Positions 55,816 to 64,000 of a DNA stretch of 64,000 nucleotides are shown piece by piece. This DNA comes from an uncultured Bacteroides sp. (GTDB lineage: Bacteria > Bacteroidota > Bacteroidia > Bacteroidales > Bacteroidaceae). The first letter of the stretch is position 1; each line of letters opens with the position of its first letter. The DNA lies in NCBI RefSeq assembly GCF_958445495.1, contig NZ_CAUCSQ010000017.1, positions 1 to 64,000 on the forward strand. The letters are read 5' to 3'. The translations under genes and the position numbers were made by a program. Below the pieces are notes generated by a model. It was not told the origin of the DNA and did not search any database. It was given only the letters and a program-made list of their open reading frames with translations.

Positions 55816-56445
55816 ATGGCAAAACAGAAATTCTATGTGGTATGGGAAGGCGTAACGCCCGGAATTTACACATCCTGGCCGGACTGCCAGCTCCAAATCA
55901 AAGGATATGAAGGCGCTAAGTACAAATCGTTCGACACCCGCGAAGAGGCGGAACGTGCACTTGCGTCATCCCCCTACGCTTATATCGGGAAAAATGCAAA
56001 GAACAACAATGAAAAAATATCTCCCGCCACACTGCCCGCTTCCGTCATAGGCAACAGTCTGGCGGTGGATGCCGCCTGCAGCGGCAATCCCGGTCCGATG
56101 GAATACCGCGGCGTACACATCGCCAGTTGCCAGGAAATCTTTCATTTCGGCCCGATGAAAGGAACAAACAACATCGGAGAGTTTCTCGCCATCGTACACG
56201 GACTGGCATTATTGAAAAACAAAGGGCTCGACATGCCTATCTACAGCGACAGCGTAAACGCAATCAACTGGGTACGGCAAAAGAAATGCAAAACCAAACT
56301 GCCGCGCACCGGGGAAACGGAGGAGCTTTTCAAACTGATAGAACGGGCGGAGAAATGGCTCCAAGGAAATACTTATACAACCCGTATCCTGAAATGGGAG
56401 ACGAAAGAATGGGGGGAGATTCCGGCTGACTTCGGCAGAAAATGA
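55816..56445 (+). CDS. rnhA: RNase H1 family protein with viroplasmin-type hybrid-binding domain
   Basis: 209 residues. The N-terminal domain (about 4-48, KFYVVWEGVTPGIYTSW...KSFDTREEAERAL) is the caulimovirus viroplasmin/HBD fold that binds RNA-DNA hybrids. The C-terminal RNase H domain has the catalytic Asp in VDAACSGNPG, Glu in NNIGEFLA, Asp in IYSDSVNAI and a terminal Asp in IPADFG, so all four acidic residues are kept. It removes RNA from hybrids. Together with RnhB at 25.2 kb, both RNase H types are in this window. Its end overlaps a longer, rejected reading of the next gene. Confidence 0.93.
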   Translation: MAKQKFYVVWEGVTPGIYTSWPDCQLQIKGYEGAKYKSFDTREEAERALASSPYAYIGKNAKNNNEKISPATLPASVIGNSLAVDAACSGNPGPMEYRGVHIASCQEIFHFGPMKGTNNIGEFLAIVHGLALLKNKGLDMPIYSDSVNAINWVRQKKCKTKLPRTGETEELFKLIERAEKWLQGNTYTTRILKWETKEWGEIPADFGRK

Positions 56446-56528
56446 GACTAAAAGGACAAACTCACCAAAATATATTTTTATCTTTGAGCCCCGGAAAGCT
56501 TTTTGTATTCAAACACATCAATAAATGT

Positions 56529-58229
56529 ATGAAAAATAAGCAATTTATCATCTTAGCAGTCGTTTGCGTCATCACCCTTCTCCCCTTTTTAGGGTTAACG
56601 GATTTCCACACCAAAGGAGAACCCCGCGAAGCAATCGTATCGTACACCATGATTGAAACAGGAAACTGGACTTTGCCCGTAAACAACGGAGGAGACATCG
56701 CCTACAAACCGCCATTGTTTCACTGGTGCATCGCCGCTCTCTCTTCGGTCATGGGCAAGGTAACGGAATATACTTCACGGATGCCTTCCGCACTGGCACT
56801 GATTGCAATGGTACTGGGAGGATTCTTATTCTATGCGAAGCGCAAAGGGGCATCCATTGCCCTGCTCATGGGATTAATCACTCTCTCCAATTTTGAAGTC
56901 CATCGCGCCGGTATGAACTGCCGGGTCGACATGCTGCTGACGGCTTTCATCGTCCTTGCATTGTACCAGCTCTACCGCTGGTGCGAAAAAGGCCGGAAAG
57001 GATTTCCATGGATAGCCACCCTGCTTATGGGTTGCGCCACACTTACCAAAGGACCGGTAGGCATTCTCCTGCCCTGCCTGGTGACCGGTGTTTTTTTACT
57101 GCTTCGAGGCACGAATTTCTTCAAAGCTTTTTTCTCTATGGCGCTGATTGCCATCACTTCCTGTGTCTTGCCCGCTATCTGGTATGTTGCCGCTTATCAG
57201 CAAGGAGGAGAGAATTTCATCAATTTAGTCATGGAAGAAAATTTCGGGCGTTTCATGGGTAAAATGAGTTATGAATCCCATGAGAATCCGGCATACTACA
57301 ACGTAATCACCGTCGTATCCGGTTATGCTCCTTACACGTTGCTGGTCTTGCTTTCGCTCTTTACACTGACCTACCGGAAAATAACCGGGAAACCCCGTGA
57401 ATGGTGGAAACGATTTACGGCATATATCCGCGAAATGGACGATACGCGCTTATTCTCTCTGTTGAGTATCGTTCTTATTTTCATATTTTACTGTATCCCC
57501 AAGAGCAAACGCAGTGTGTATCTGCTGCCTATTTATCCGTTTATCGCTTATTTCCTGGCGGAATATATCATATACCTGGTGAGAAGAAAATCAAAAGCGC
57601 TCAAATTATACGGCGGGTTCCTCTCCGTTGCCGCTATCCTTTTACTTATTACGTTTATAGCCGTACGGCTGGGATTAGTCCCGGATACACTGTTCCACGG
57701 GAAACACGCCGCGGAAAACATAGCTTTCATGAATGCTTTGGGAAATATATCTCTCAACATACCCCGTATTGCCATAATATGCCTGCCGCCAATTGCCGCA
57801 GCCCTATTCTTTGCGGTCATCAGGAAGAAAGAACCGGGCATGAAAATAGTGTACGCCACTCTTTTTGTCACCTTCTCCGTATTCATATCTTTAGATGGTG
57901 TTTACCAGCCTACCGTACTGAATGTTAAATCCGACAAAGGAATGGCCGAGGATATTCAGAAGATAGTTTCGGGCAAGAGAATTTATTCCTACGTGGGCAC
58001 TGACATGCTCCGTTTCTACACCATCAACTTCTATCACAACGACCGGATAGGGCTGTTCGAGAAAGAAATGCCGGCAGAAGGATATCTATTGGTGGGACAA
58101 CGCGATTTCGAGAATTTCAAACCCAAATACGACCCGCAATATCTTTTCGAAGAGACATACCGGAGTACGAAAAGAGGATGTGATGTCCGTGATATCATCT
58201 ATTTATACCACTTCAAAAGAAAACCGTGA
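56529..58229 (+). CDS. ArnT-like polytopic glycosyltransferase (GT83)
   Basis: 566 residues from the ATG giving MKNKQFII. About 11-12 membrane helices. The N-terminal part after the first helix has TDFHTKGEPREAIVSY, equivalent to the DE/GEPR loop of ArnT and PMT-type enzymes that use polyprenyl-linked sugars. KPPLFHW and a NCRVDMLLTAF region are also typical. The C-terminal domain is periplasmic. It probably transfers a sugar to lipid A or another surface glycan; acceptor unknown. It begins 83 bases after the RNase H gene, same strand. Confidence 0.87.
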   Translation: MKNKQFIILAVVCVITLLPFLGLTDFHTKGEPREAIVSYTMIETGNWTLPVNNGGDIAYKPPLFHWCIAALSSVMGKVTEYTSRMPSALALIAMVLGGFLFYAKRKGASIALLMGLITLSNFEVHRAGMNCRVDMLLTAFIVLALYQLYRWCEKGRKGFPWIATLLMGCATLTKGPVGILLPCLVTGVFLLLRGTNFFKAFFSMALIAITSCVLPAIWYVAAYQQGGENFINLVMEENFGRFMGKMSYESHENPAYYNVITVVSGYAPYTLLVLLSLFTLTYRKITGKPREWWKRFTAYIREMDDTRLFSLLSIVLIFIFYCIPKSKRSVYLLPIYPFIAYFLAEYIIYLVRRKSKALKLYGGFLSVAAILLLITFIAVRLGLVPDTLFHGKHAAENIAFMNALGNISLNIPRIAIICLPPIAAALFFAVIRKKEPGMKIVYATLFVTFSVFISLDGVYQPTVLNVKSDKGMAEDIQKIVSGKRIYSYVGTDMLRFYTINFYHNDRIGLFEKEMPAEGYLLVGQRDFENFKPKYDPQYLFEETYRSTKRGCDVRDIIYLYHFKRKP

Positions 58230-58259
58230 ACCCCGTAGAGAGGTCGTGACAATACATGA

Positions 58260-58280
58260 TAAAAAGGAGTAGGCCTTTTA
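58260..58280. terminator. Small bidirectional hairpin between convergent glycosyltransferase genes
   Basis: AAAAGG / CCTTTT stem flanked by A and T on either side, between the convergent ends at 58229 and 58278. Weak but well placed. Confidence 0.4.
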
Positions 58281-59228
58281 CAGGTTTACTTCTTTTTCTA
58301 TCAAATAACGCGGACGGCGTTTCACCTCTTTATATATCTTCCCGACATATTCCCCGATAATCCCGACGGCCGTCAGAATGGCCCCACCGATGAACCAAAC
58401 GGAAATAAGCAAGGAAGTCCATCCCCGTATCACATCTCCGCTGATAAATTCCACAAGAGCATATATGATAGCCAGGAAAGAGACCAACATGAATACAAGC
58501 CCGGATGTAGTAATCAACCGCAGAGGTTTCACCGAAAAAGAAGTAATCCCGTCCAACGCGAAATTCAGCATCTTCTTGAACGGGTATTTAGATTCGCCGG
58601 CAAAACGTTCTTTACGGTTGTAATAAACAGAGGCGGTAGAATACCCCAACATGCAGACCATTCCCCGCAGAAAAAGATTGCGTTCAGGAAAAGAGACCAA
58701 GGCTTCCAGAGAACGTTTGCTCATCAGGCGGAAGTCTGCATGGTTATAGACTATTTCCCCACCCATCGTCCGCATCAACTTATAAAACAATTGTGCGGTG
58801 TGCTTTTTAAAGAAAGTGTCCGTCTTACGTTCTCTTCTCACTCCGAACACGACATCGACCCCCTGATTATAATAATCCACCATTTCAATGATGGCATTCA
58901 CATCGTCCTGCAAATCTGCATCGATGGACACAACCGCGTCATAATCGCCGGTTGCCATCCACTCCAACCCCGCCCAAAGCGCTTGCTGGTGTCCTACATT
59001 ATGGGCAAGCTTCAATCCTGCTACAGAGCGGTGCGACTCAGCCAACTGTTCTATCAACTGCCAGGTAGTGTCTTTGCTGCCATCGTCCACATACAGTATT
59101 TTTCCTTCCGCTATCTTTCCTTCCTGTTCCATTCGGGCCAGCACATCGGATAACCGGTGAGTCGTCTCTCTCAATACTTCTTCCTCATTATAACAAGGAA
59201 CTACAATCGCAAGCTTTATGCCGTTCAT
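58278..59228 (-). CDS. GT2 family glycosyltransferase with two C-terminal membrane helices (GtrB/DPM1-like)
   Basis: 316 residues. N-terminal GT-A domain: VPCYNEEEVL, SIDADLQDD (DxD motif) and NHADFRLMSKRSLEAL. Two membrane helices at about 230-290 and a basic tail. This layout makes undecaprenyl-phosphate-linked sugars on the inner face of the membrane. Its start overlaps the gene for the GtrA-type protein (ATGA), a classic GtrA-GtrB pairing. Sugar identity unknown. Confidence 0.9.
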   Translation of the reverse strand: MNGIKLAIVVPCYNEEEVLRETTHRLSDVLARMEQEGKIAEGKILYVDDGSKDTTWQLIEQLAESHRSVAGLKLAHNVGHQQALWAGLEWMATGDYDAVVSIDADLQDDVNAIIEMVDYYNQGVDVVFGVRRERKTDTFFKKHTAQLFYKLMRTMGGEIVYNHADFRLMSKRSLEALVSFPERNLFLRGMVCMLGYSTASVYYNRKERFAGESKYPFKKMLNFALDGITSFSVKPLRLITTSGLVFMLVSFLAIIYALVEFISGDVIRGWTSLLISVWFIGGAILTAVGIIGEYVGKIYKEVKRRPRYLIEKEVNL

Positions 59229-59605
59229 AGCTTTTTATGTTTAAACACAAAACGAACTAATAAAAAATTAACAGGAATCGCTATTGCGAATACCGGGACA
59301 GGCGCCCATGTTTTAGAGATTCCCAGGTATAAGAATACATTCAACAGAATGATATGCAACAAATAATTAACCAGATGCGCCCCTCCCATACCTGCCAGCT
59401 TTTTCCATGACGGTACGGTTCCGAACGTGAAATAAGAAGTCAGATAGAAGTTAACGGCAAAGCTGATGATATACCCTGTCGTATAAGCGATGTTGACATT
59501 GATAAAAGATTGCAACAGGTAGTAAATACCATAATGCAACGCCGTAACCGTCACACCGACCAGGCCAAAACGCACAAACTCTTTAATCAACGGTTTTGTT
59601 TTCAT
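59225..59605 (-). CDS. GtrA-like membrane protein
   Basis: 126 residues and four hydrophobic helices, matching GtrA (PF04138). N-terminal FVRFGLVGVTVTALHYGIYYLL and a YIISFAVNFYLTSYFTF motif fit the family. GtrA proteins are thought to flip or handle the polyprenyl-linked sugar made by the adjacent GT2 enzyme. Overlaps the GT2 start by 4 bases. Confidence 0.9.
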   Translation of the reverse strand: MKTKPLIKEFVRFGLVGVTVTALHYGIYYLLQSFINVNIAYTTGYIISFAVNFYLTSYFTFGTVPSWKKLAGMGGAHLVNYLLHIILLNVFLYLGISKTWAPVPVFAIAIPVNFLLVRFVFKHKKL

Positions 59606-59612
59606 AAAGCAT

Positions 59613-61619
59613 CTATTTCCTGACGGGCATCTTATCTAATGTCTTGTGTTCTTTTACCAGGCATTCCGTACTTTGCAGCATGGAAAAACAATAATCCTTC
59701 AAGTTCCGGAAAGGCGCTTCATCAGCAGTGGCATGCAGTTTGCCCTCTTTCAGTTTATACTTGAATTCCTGGCGGCTTTCCGGCGAATAAATAAACATAT
59801 TCGCCGAGTCTCTCGCTCCTACCAGATTGTCTGCCGTAAAGAACATGCAAGGACGCTCTTCTTCCAACAGATTGACGCCAAAATTGTTTTGCACGTAACT
59901 TATATTCAAAAGTCCCAGCAACGTAGGAGATACATCCACCTGCCCGCCAAAGCCGTCATGGACACCCGCCTCAATATCTTTCCCGTAAATCATCAAAGGG
60001 ATATGGTTATAAGACTGGGGCATCTCGCATTCAGGAGTCCCCACCATCTTTCCATGATCACCCAGGAATACGAAAATCGTATTATCAAACCAGGGTTGTT
60101 TTTCCGCAGCTTGCATAAACTGCCTGATAGACCAGTCGGCGTATTCCACAATCTGCTCTTCCAACACACCGCTACGGGGATGGAAATAGGACGGAATCAC
60201 ATAAGGAGGATGATTGCTGATAGACAGCAACACACAGAAAAAAGGATTGCCCGTCTCTGCCTTCTCATTCAAAACAGGAAGTGCATACTGATACATGAAA
60301 TCATCCTGTACGCCGAAACTATTCACAACTTTCTCCGAAGGATAGTCTTCCTGGGCATAGATTTCGTCAAAGCCGTTTGTCCGGAGAAAGGCATTCATAT
60401 TGTCATACTGCGACTCATGAGTCATGAAAAACAGATTGCAATATCCATTTTCCTGCAATACGGTAGGCAGGCCCGAATAAACAGGAATAACCGAACCTTT
60501 CATCGCATTCCGTTTCATAATAGCCGGGAAAGAGTAAAGAGTGGAATAAATGCCATGATTGGTATGAATGCCGGACGAATAAAAACGGCTAAAGCCTAAG
60601 GATTGTTGATAAAGGCTATCCAGATAAGGAGTCAGTCTTTTATCCGACCCGAAAGTGCCCATCAGATTGGCAGACATGGATTCCATAAAGATCAGGACCA
60701 CATTTTTGCGGTCGGGCGCCCCCTCCCGCTCTATCTTCCGGGCTATCGGAGACAGTCCGGCAATTCCCTGCCTCTTCAAATATTCTTGCACTTTTGATAA
60801 AGCATCTTTCTCTGGCATCAAATGCAAAGTCCGGTTTTCTTTCCGGTTATCATCTACTGTACTTGTCATCAGATTAAAGACCGGATTGACACCCAACTGA
60901 TTCAAGAACGGGTCCTCACAATAATATGCCTGGCTTACCTTTATCGGGTTATACCCCGTACGTCCGCGAATGCCGAACACGCAAAGTCCGACACATACCG
61001 CTCCCGCCGTTAACACAACCGCCCGGCTCAACCAATTTATCCGCGGCTCAGCCTTTTCCGACCGGCAATAGAAGAAGGATGCAAGGGAAGAGGCTCCCCA
61101 ACCAAACGCCACGATAGACAAAAGCCCCAAAAACATGGGGAAATAGTAAGAAGACTCGCCGAACACCATTCCCGCCGTCGTAGCACCATAACCGAACCAG
61201 TTATAAATAGAGGAATTAATGGTCTTGAAAAAATACTCAAAATATGGGATATTTGCAGCAGCGATAACAAAAGATACCGAATAAAAACAAATAAAATAAA
61301 CCGTGATTACCCGAAACAGCCATCTGGCCGTATAGTTACAAAGAGCGGCTATCCACAGCATTGCCAAAGGCAACAGCAAAATATAACAGGCTATCACATT
61401 GTCAAACCACAGTCCGCGAAGGAAAGCGACGGATTGCAGGGCAACATCGTTTTCAATCTCTGCAGGGAACTGATAATCAACGGAACAGAACAGCGTGAAT
61501 CGAAAAACAAAAAAAATGAAGAGGGCCACCACATGTATCGACAACAGGTATAAGAGGTAACACTCAAAACGTTTTACAGAGATTTTTTTCATTTCAGATT
61601 CAGCTTTAAAAAGTCCCAT
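59613..61619 (-). CDS. LTA synthase-like sulfatase-fold phosphotransferase
   Basis: 668 residues. Five N-terminal membrane helices (to about 215), then an extracytoplasmic alkaline-phosphatase/sulfatase domain. Motifs: VLIFMESMSANLMGTFG (metal site), SGIHTNHGIYSTL (likely nucleophile Thr), and VFLGDHGKMVGTP (metal site). It belongs to the LtaS/MdoB/OpgB group, which transfers phosphoglycerol or phosphoethanolamine to glycans or lipids. In a Gram-negative it is more likely to decorate a surface or periplasmic glycan or lipid A than to make teichoic acid (inference). The start overlaps the ABC transporter's stop by one base (TAATG). Confidence 0.9.
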   Translation of the reverse strand: MGLFKAESEMKKISVKRFECYLLYLLSIHVVALFIFFVFRFTLFCSVDYQFPAEIENDVALQSVAFLRGLWFDNVIACYILLLPLAMLWIAALCNYTARWLFRVITVYFICFYSVSFVIAAANIPYFEYFFKTINSSIYNWFGYGATTAGMVFGESSYYFPMFLGLLSIVAFGWGASSLASFFYCRSEKAEPRINWLSRAVVLTAGAVCVGLCVFGIRGRTGYNPIKVSQAYYCEDPFLNQLGVNPVFNLMTSTVDDNRKENRTLHLMPEKDALSKVQEYLKRQGIAGLSPIARKIEREGAPDRKNVVLIFMESMSANLMGTFGSDKRLTPYLDSLYQQSLGFSRFYSSGIHTNHGIYSTLYSFPAIMKRNAMKGSVIPVYSGLPTVLQENGYCNLFFMTHESQYDNMNAFLRTNGFDEIYAQEDYPSEKVVNSFGVQDDFMYQYALPVLNEKAETGNPFFCVLLSISNHPPYVIPSYFHPRSGVLEEQIVEYADWSIRQFMQAAEKQPWFDNTIFVFLGDHGKMVGTPECEMPQSYNHIPLMIYGKDIEAGVHDGFGGQVDVSPTLLGLLNISYVQNNFGVNLLEEERPCMFFTADNLVGARDSANMFIYSPESRQEFKYKLKEGKLHATADEAPFRNLKDYCFSMLQSTECLVKEHKTLDKMPVRK

Positions 61620-63454
61620 TACAATTGCTGCATATCATGCAAACGCTTATAGTAGCCGTTCAATTCAATCAGGTCCTCGTGTTTACCACGTTCTACAATC
61701 TCTCCTTCATACAGCACGCAAATCTCGTCCGCATTCTTGATAGTGGAGAGGCGATGGGCAATGGCAATCGTCGTACGTGTCTTCATCAGACGCTCCAAAG
61801 CTTCCTGTACCAAACGTTCCGACTCGGTGTCCAAAGCCGAAGTAGCCTCATCAAGAATCAGAATCGGCGGATTCTTCAAGATGGCGCGGGCGATACTGAT
61901 ACGCTGGCGCTGGCCGCCGGACAACTTTCCGCCGCGGTCGCCGATATTCATATTATACCCTTCCGGTTTCTCCATAATGAAATCATGCGCATTAGCTATT
62001 TTCGCCGCTTCCACAACCTGCTCCATGGTCGCATTTTCCACGCCAAAAGCAATATTATTGAAGAACGTATCATTGAACAAGATGGCCTCCTGATTTACGT
62101 TACCAATCAGACTGCGCAAATCGGCAATACGTACATCACGGATACTTGTACCGTCGATAGTTATATCTCCGTCCTGTACATCATGGTAGCGCGGCAACAA
62201 ATCGACCAATGTGGATTTTCCCGAACCGGACTGTCCGACCAAAGCAATCGTCTGTCCCCTCGGAACAGTCAGATTTATATGTTTCAAGACCTCTTTCTTT
62301 CCATCATAACTGAATGAAATATTTTTAAATTCAATCTTATCATTCAATCCCTCCAATGGCTTAGGATTAGCTATTTCTGTAATTTTATTTTCCGCTTTCA
62401 AAATTTTATCTACACGCTCCATAGAAGCTAATCCTTTAGGAATACTATAACCAGCCTTTGAAAATTCTTTCAACGGATTAATCACACTATACAGAATAAC
62501 CATGTAAAAAATGAAAGTCGGAGCATCAATAGTAGAATTCTCTCCCAAGATTAATGCACCACCAAACCATAGAACAACAACTATCAATAACGTTCCTAAA
62601 AATTCACTCATCGGATGAGCCAAAGCCTGACGAATCGCAACCTTATTAGTTGCATCACGAAGTTCATTACTGCATCTCAAGAAACGGGCAACCATTTTAT
62701 TCTCCGCAATAAAAGCTTTTATGATACGTAACCCTCCTAATGTTTCTTCCAACTGGGACATGGTATCACTCCATTTTCCTTGTGCCTCAAGCGAATCACG
62801 TTTCAAGCGTTTTCCAACTTTACCCATCAGCCACCCCATACCGGGTAACACAAGTAAAGTAAACAATGTCAATTGCCAACTAGTCACCAACAAAGTAACA
62901 AAATAAAATAAAATTAAGATAGGATTCTTCACTAACATATCCAACGAACTTGTCACTGAATTTTCCACCTCACTTACATCACCACTCATACGAGCGATAA
63001 TATCTCCTTTCCGTTCTTCCGAAAAAAAGCCTAGAGGCAAACGTAACACTTTCGTGTACACTTTTACACGAATATCACGTACAACTCCCGTACGAAGTGG
63101 AATCATAACTGCAGATGAAGCAAAGTAACAAGAAGTTTTCAGCATTGTCATAAAAGCCAAGAATAATCCCAAAAACAACAAGGTCAGAGAAGGACCATAA
63201 ATTTGAATAATCTGTGATACATAATAATAAAAATTATTCACTGCCACATCTTTCAAATCCTCACTTCCCCATTCCATAAACTCATAAATCTGCGTACTTC
63301 CCTCTGTTTTAAACAAGATATTCAATATAGGAATAAGCAAAGTAAAAGAAAAGATATTAAAAACAGCAGACAATATATTAAGGATTATCGCCCAACCAAT
63401 ATATTTTCTATAAGGCGACACAAAACGCCGCATTAATTGTAGAAATTCTTTCAT
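61619..63454 (-). CDS. MsbA-like ABC transporter (fused membrane and ATPase domains)
   Basis: 611 residues. N-terminal six-helix exporter domain (about 20-320) and C-terminal ATPase: Walker A GQSGSGKST, Q-loop, signature LSGGQRQR, Walker B ILILDEATSALD and H-loop IAHRLS. This half-transporter layout is that of MsbA-type lipid/lipid A flippases; the substrate may be a lipid-linked glycan of this cluster. A minus-strand TATCTTTG (63482-63489) just upstream is a likely -7 box, making this the first gene of the ABC-LTA-like-GtrA-GT2 operon. Confidence 0.92.
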   Translation of the reverse strand: MKEFLQLMRRFVSPYRKYIGWAIILNILSAVFNIFSFTLLIPILNILFKTEGSTQIYEFMEWGSEDLKDVAVNNFYYYVSQIIQIYGPSLTLLFLGLFLAFMTMLKTSCYFASSAVMIPLRTGVVRDIRVKVYTKVLRLPLGFFSEERKGDIIARMSGDVSEVENSVTSSLDMLVKNPILILFYFVTLLVTSWQLTLFTLLVLPGMGWLMGKVGKRLKRDSLEAQGKWSDTMSQLEETLGGLRIIKAFIAENKMVARFLRCSNELRDATNKVAIRQALAHPMSEFLGTLLIVVVLWFGGALILGENSTIDAPTFIFYMVILYSVINPLKEFSKAGYSIPKGLASMERVDKILKAENKITEIANPKPLEGLNDKIEFKNISFSYDGKKEVLKHINLTVPRGQTIALVGQSGSGKSTLVDLLPRYHDVQDGDITIDGTSIRDVRIADLRSLIGNVNQEAILFNDTFFNNIAFGVENATMEQVVEAAKIANAHDFIMEKPEGYNMNIGDRGGKLSGGQRQRISIARAILKNPPILILDEATSALDTESERLVQEALERLMKTRTTIAIAHRLSTIKNADEICVLYEGEIVERGKHEDLIELNGYYKRLHDMQQL

Positions 63455-63481
63455 TATTCAGCATTAAATGAGTTAAGGGTA

Positions 63482-63489
63482 CAAAGATA
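63482..63489 (-). promoter_or_regulatory. -7 box of the ABC transporter operon
   Basis: Minus strand TATCTTTG, 28 bases before the ATG. The -33 region is not clear. The remainder of the gap (63490-63755) is AT-rich and holds nothing else I recognise. Confidence 0.5.
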
Positions 63490-63755
63490 CAATAAAACTG
63501 ATTACCAGCTTGTGGTTTCAGATAATTATTTATGTGAATTATCAAGATATATTTTCCTTAGAAAATGCCAGATATATCATTCTCTACAATTTGTATGACA
63601 ATACTCTATATCACTCCTCATCAAATAACGATACATGTTTTCCGAATAATTCCAGCCAATCTGAATACATCATATCAACATCACTGATAATAAAACAAAA
63701 GCAAATCCATGAAAATATGAGAATAAAAATCATGTCCAGATAGATCGCTCTTCAA

Positions 63756-64000
63756 TTATCGTCTAAACAATGTAAAACGTATTCGAAGAAAAATACTTTT
63801 CATAAAAAGTTCAAACCGCCTACCCAATTTACGCTTTCTCCAACTTCCATAAATCTGATGCTGAGCTATTGCATCAGGGTGCTTTTGTATCTTTTTACAA
63901 GGAGTTACAAAATATCCCGGATAAATAATAACATCATCTTCCAGATGTTGTTCGACATCAAGTAATTTATATCCTCTTTTCTGAGCAATTCTTACCATAA
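63756..64000 (-). CDS. C-terminal part of a GT32-like glycosyltransferase, cut by the window edge
   Basis: About 80 residues remain (IYPGYFVTPCKK..., AIAQHQIYGSW). The Tyr-Pro-x-Tyr-Phe stretch followed by a His and GSW, with a basic end, matches the C-terminus of GT32 (OCH1/capsular polysaccharide) glycosyltransferases. Codon reading is open to the window edge, so the true start lies beyond 64000. Acceptor and donor unknown. It fits the envelope glycan genes next to it. Confidence 0.6.
   Translation of the reverse strand, partial: MVRIAQKRGYKLLDVEQHLEDDVIIYPGYFVTPCKKIQKHPDAIAQHQIYGSWRKRKLGRRFELFMKSIFLRIRFTLFRR

Overview
The window is a piece of a Bacteroides chromosome. Housekeeping proteins (GyrB, GpmI, InfB, NusA, SufB, SpeA) look typical of Bacteroides. 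Many lipoproteins carry the Bacteroidota surface-export pattern just after the lipobox (Cys-Ser-Lys/Asp/Glu-acidic). Promoters repeatedly fit the Bacteroides -33 TTTG / -7 TAnnTTTG form, and most genes lack a Shine-Dalgarno sequence. I cannot fix the species, but the B. thetaiotaomicron/ovatus group is plausible. No tRNA, rRNA, CRISPR array or intact insertion sequence was seen.

Layout. 1-5.9 kb: gyrB, a small membrane protein, a DUF3109 protein, gpmI and a CorA-type Mg2+ transporter. 6.2-21.0 kb: one tightly packed ten-gene minus-strand operon for a fimbria-like (type V pilus-like) surface structure. Its order is a DUF3575 protein with coiled-coil tail, a DUF5119-like lipoprotein, four fimbrillin-like lipoproteins, a second DUF3575 protein, an OmpA-like/TPR protein, a 1008-residue five-module outer-membrane protein, and a fifth fimbrillin-like lipoprotein. 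21.6-26.8 kb: surface lipoproteins, a DUF5723 outer-membrane protein and rnhB. 27.3-29.5 kb: a membrane pyrophosphatase. 29.5-30.6 kb: a gene-free stretch with an unusual 22-bp palindrome array. 30.6-32.8 kb: a secreted GH36 alpha-galactosidase. 33.5-37.5 kb: a soluble hybrid histidine kinase divergent from an AraC-type regulator. 38.0-43.3 kb: cvpA-sufBCDS. 43.5-48.5 kb: rimP-nusA-infB. 48.6-56.4 kb: a small membrane protein, a YgjP-like metallopeptidase, speA-argB-ECF sigma/anti-sigma-like pair, aroK, a nitroreductase and an RNase H. 56.5-64 kb: cell-envelope glycan genes (ArnT-like transferase, GT2, GtrA, LTA-synthase-like transferase, MsbA-like ABC transporter and the end of a GT32-like gene).

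Most notable non-coding signals. (1) A 43-bp upstream element with three fully conserved blocks and fixed spacing lies exactly 45 bp before the -7 box of both the fimbrial operon and the DUF5723 gene, implying a shared regulon. (2) A 22-bp-period array of GAAACT..AGTTTC palindromes lies upstream of the alpha-galactosidase. (3) A family of terminator-bearing intergenic repeats with terminal inverted repeats occurs; one copy holds a 14-unit, 21-bp tandem repeat that a related copy has only about twice. (4) Paired direct repeats lie in the AraC promoter, and a perfect palindrome covers the aroK promoter.
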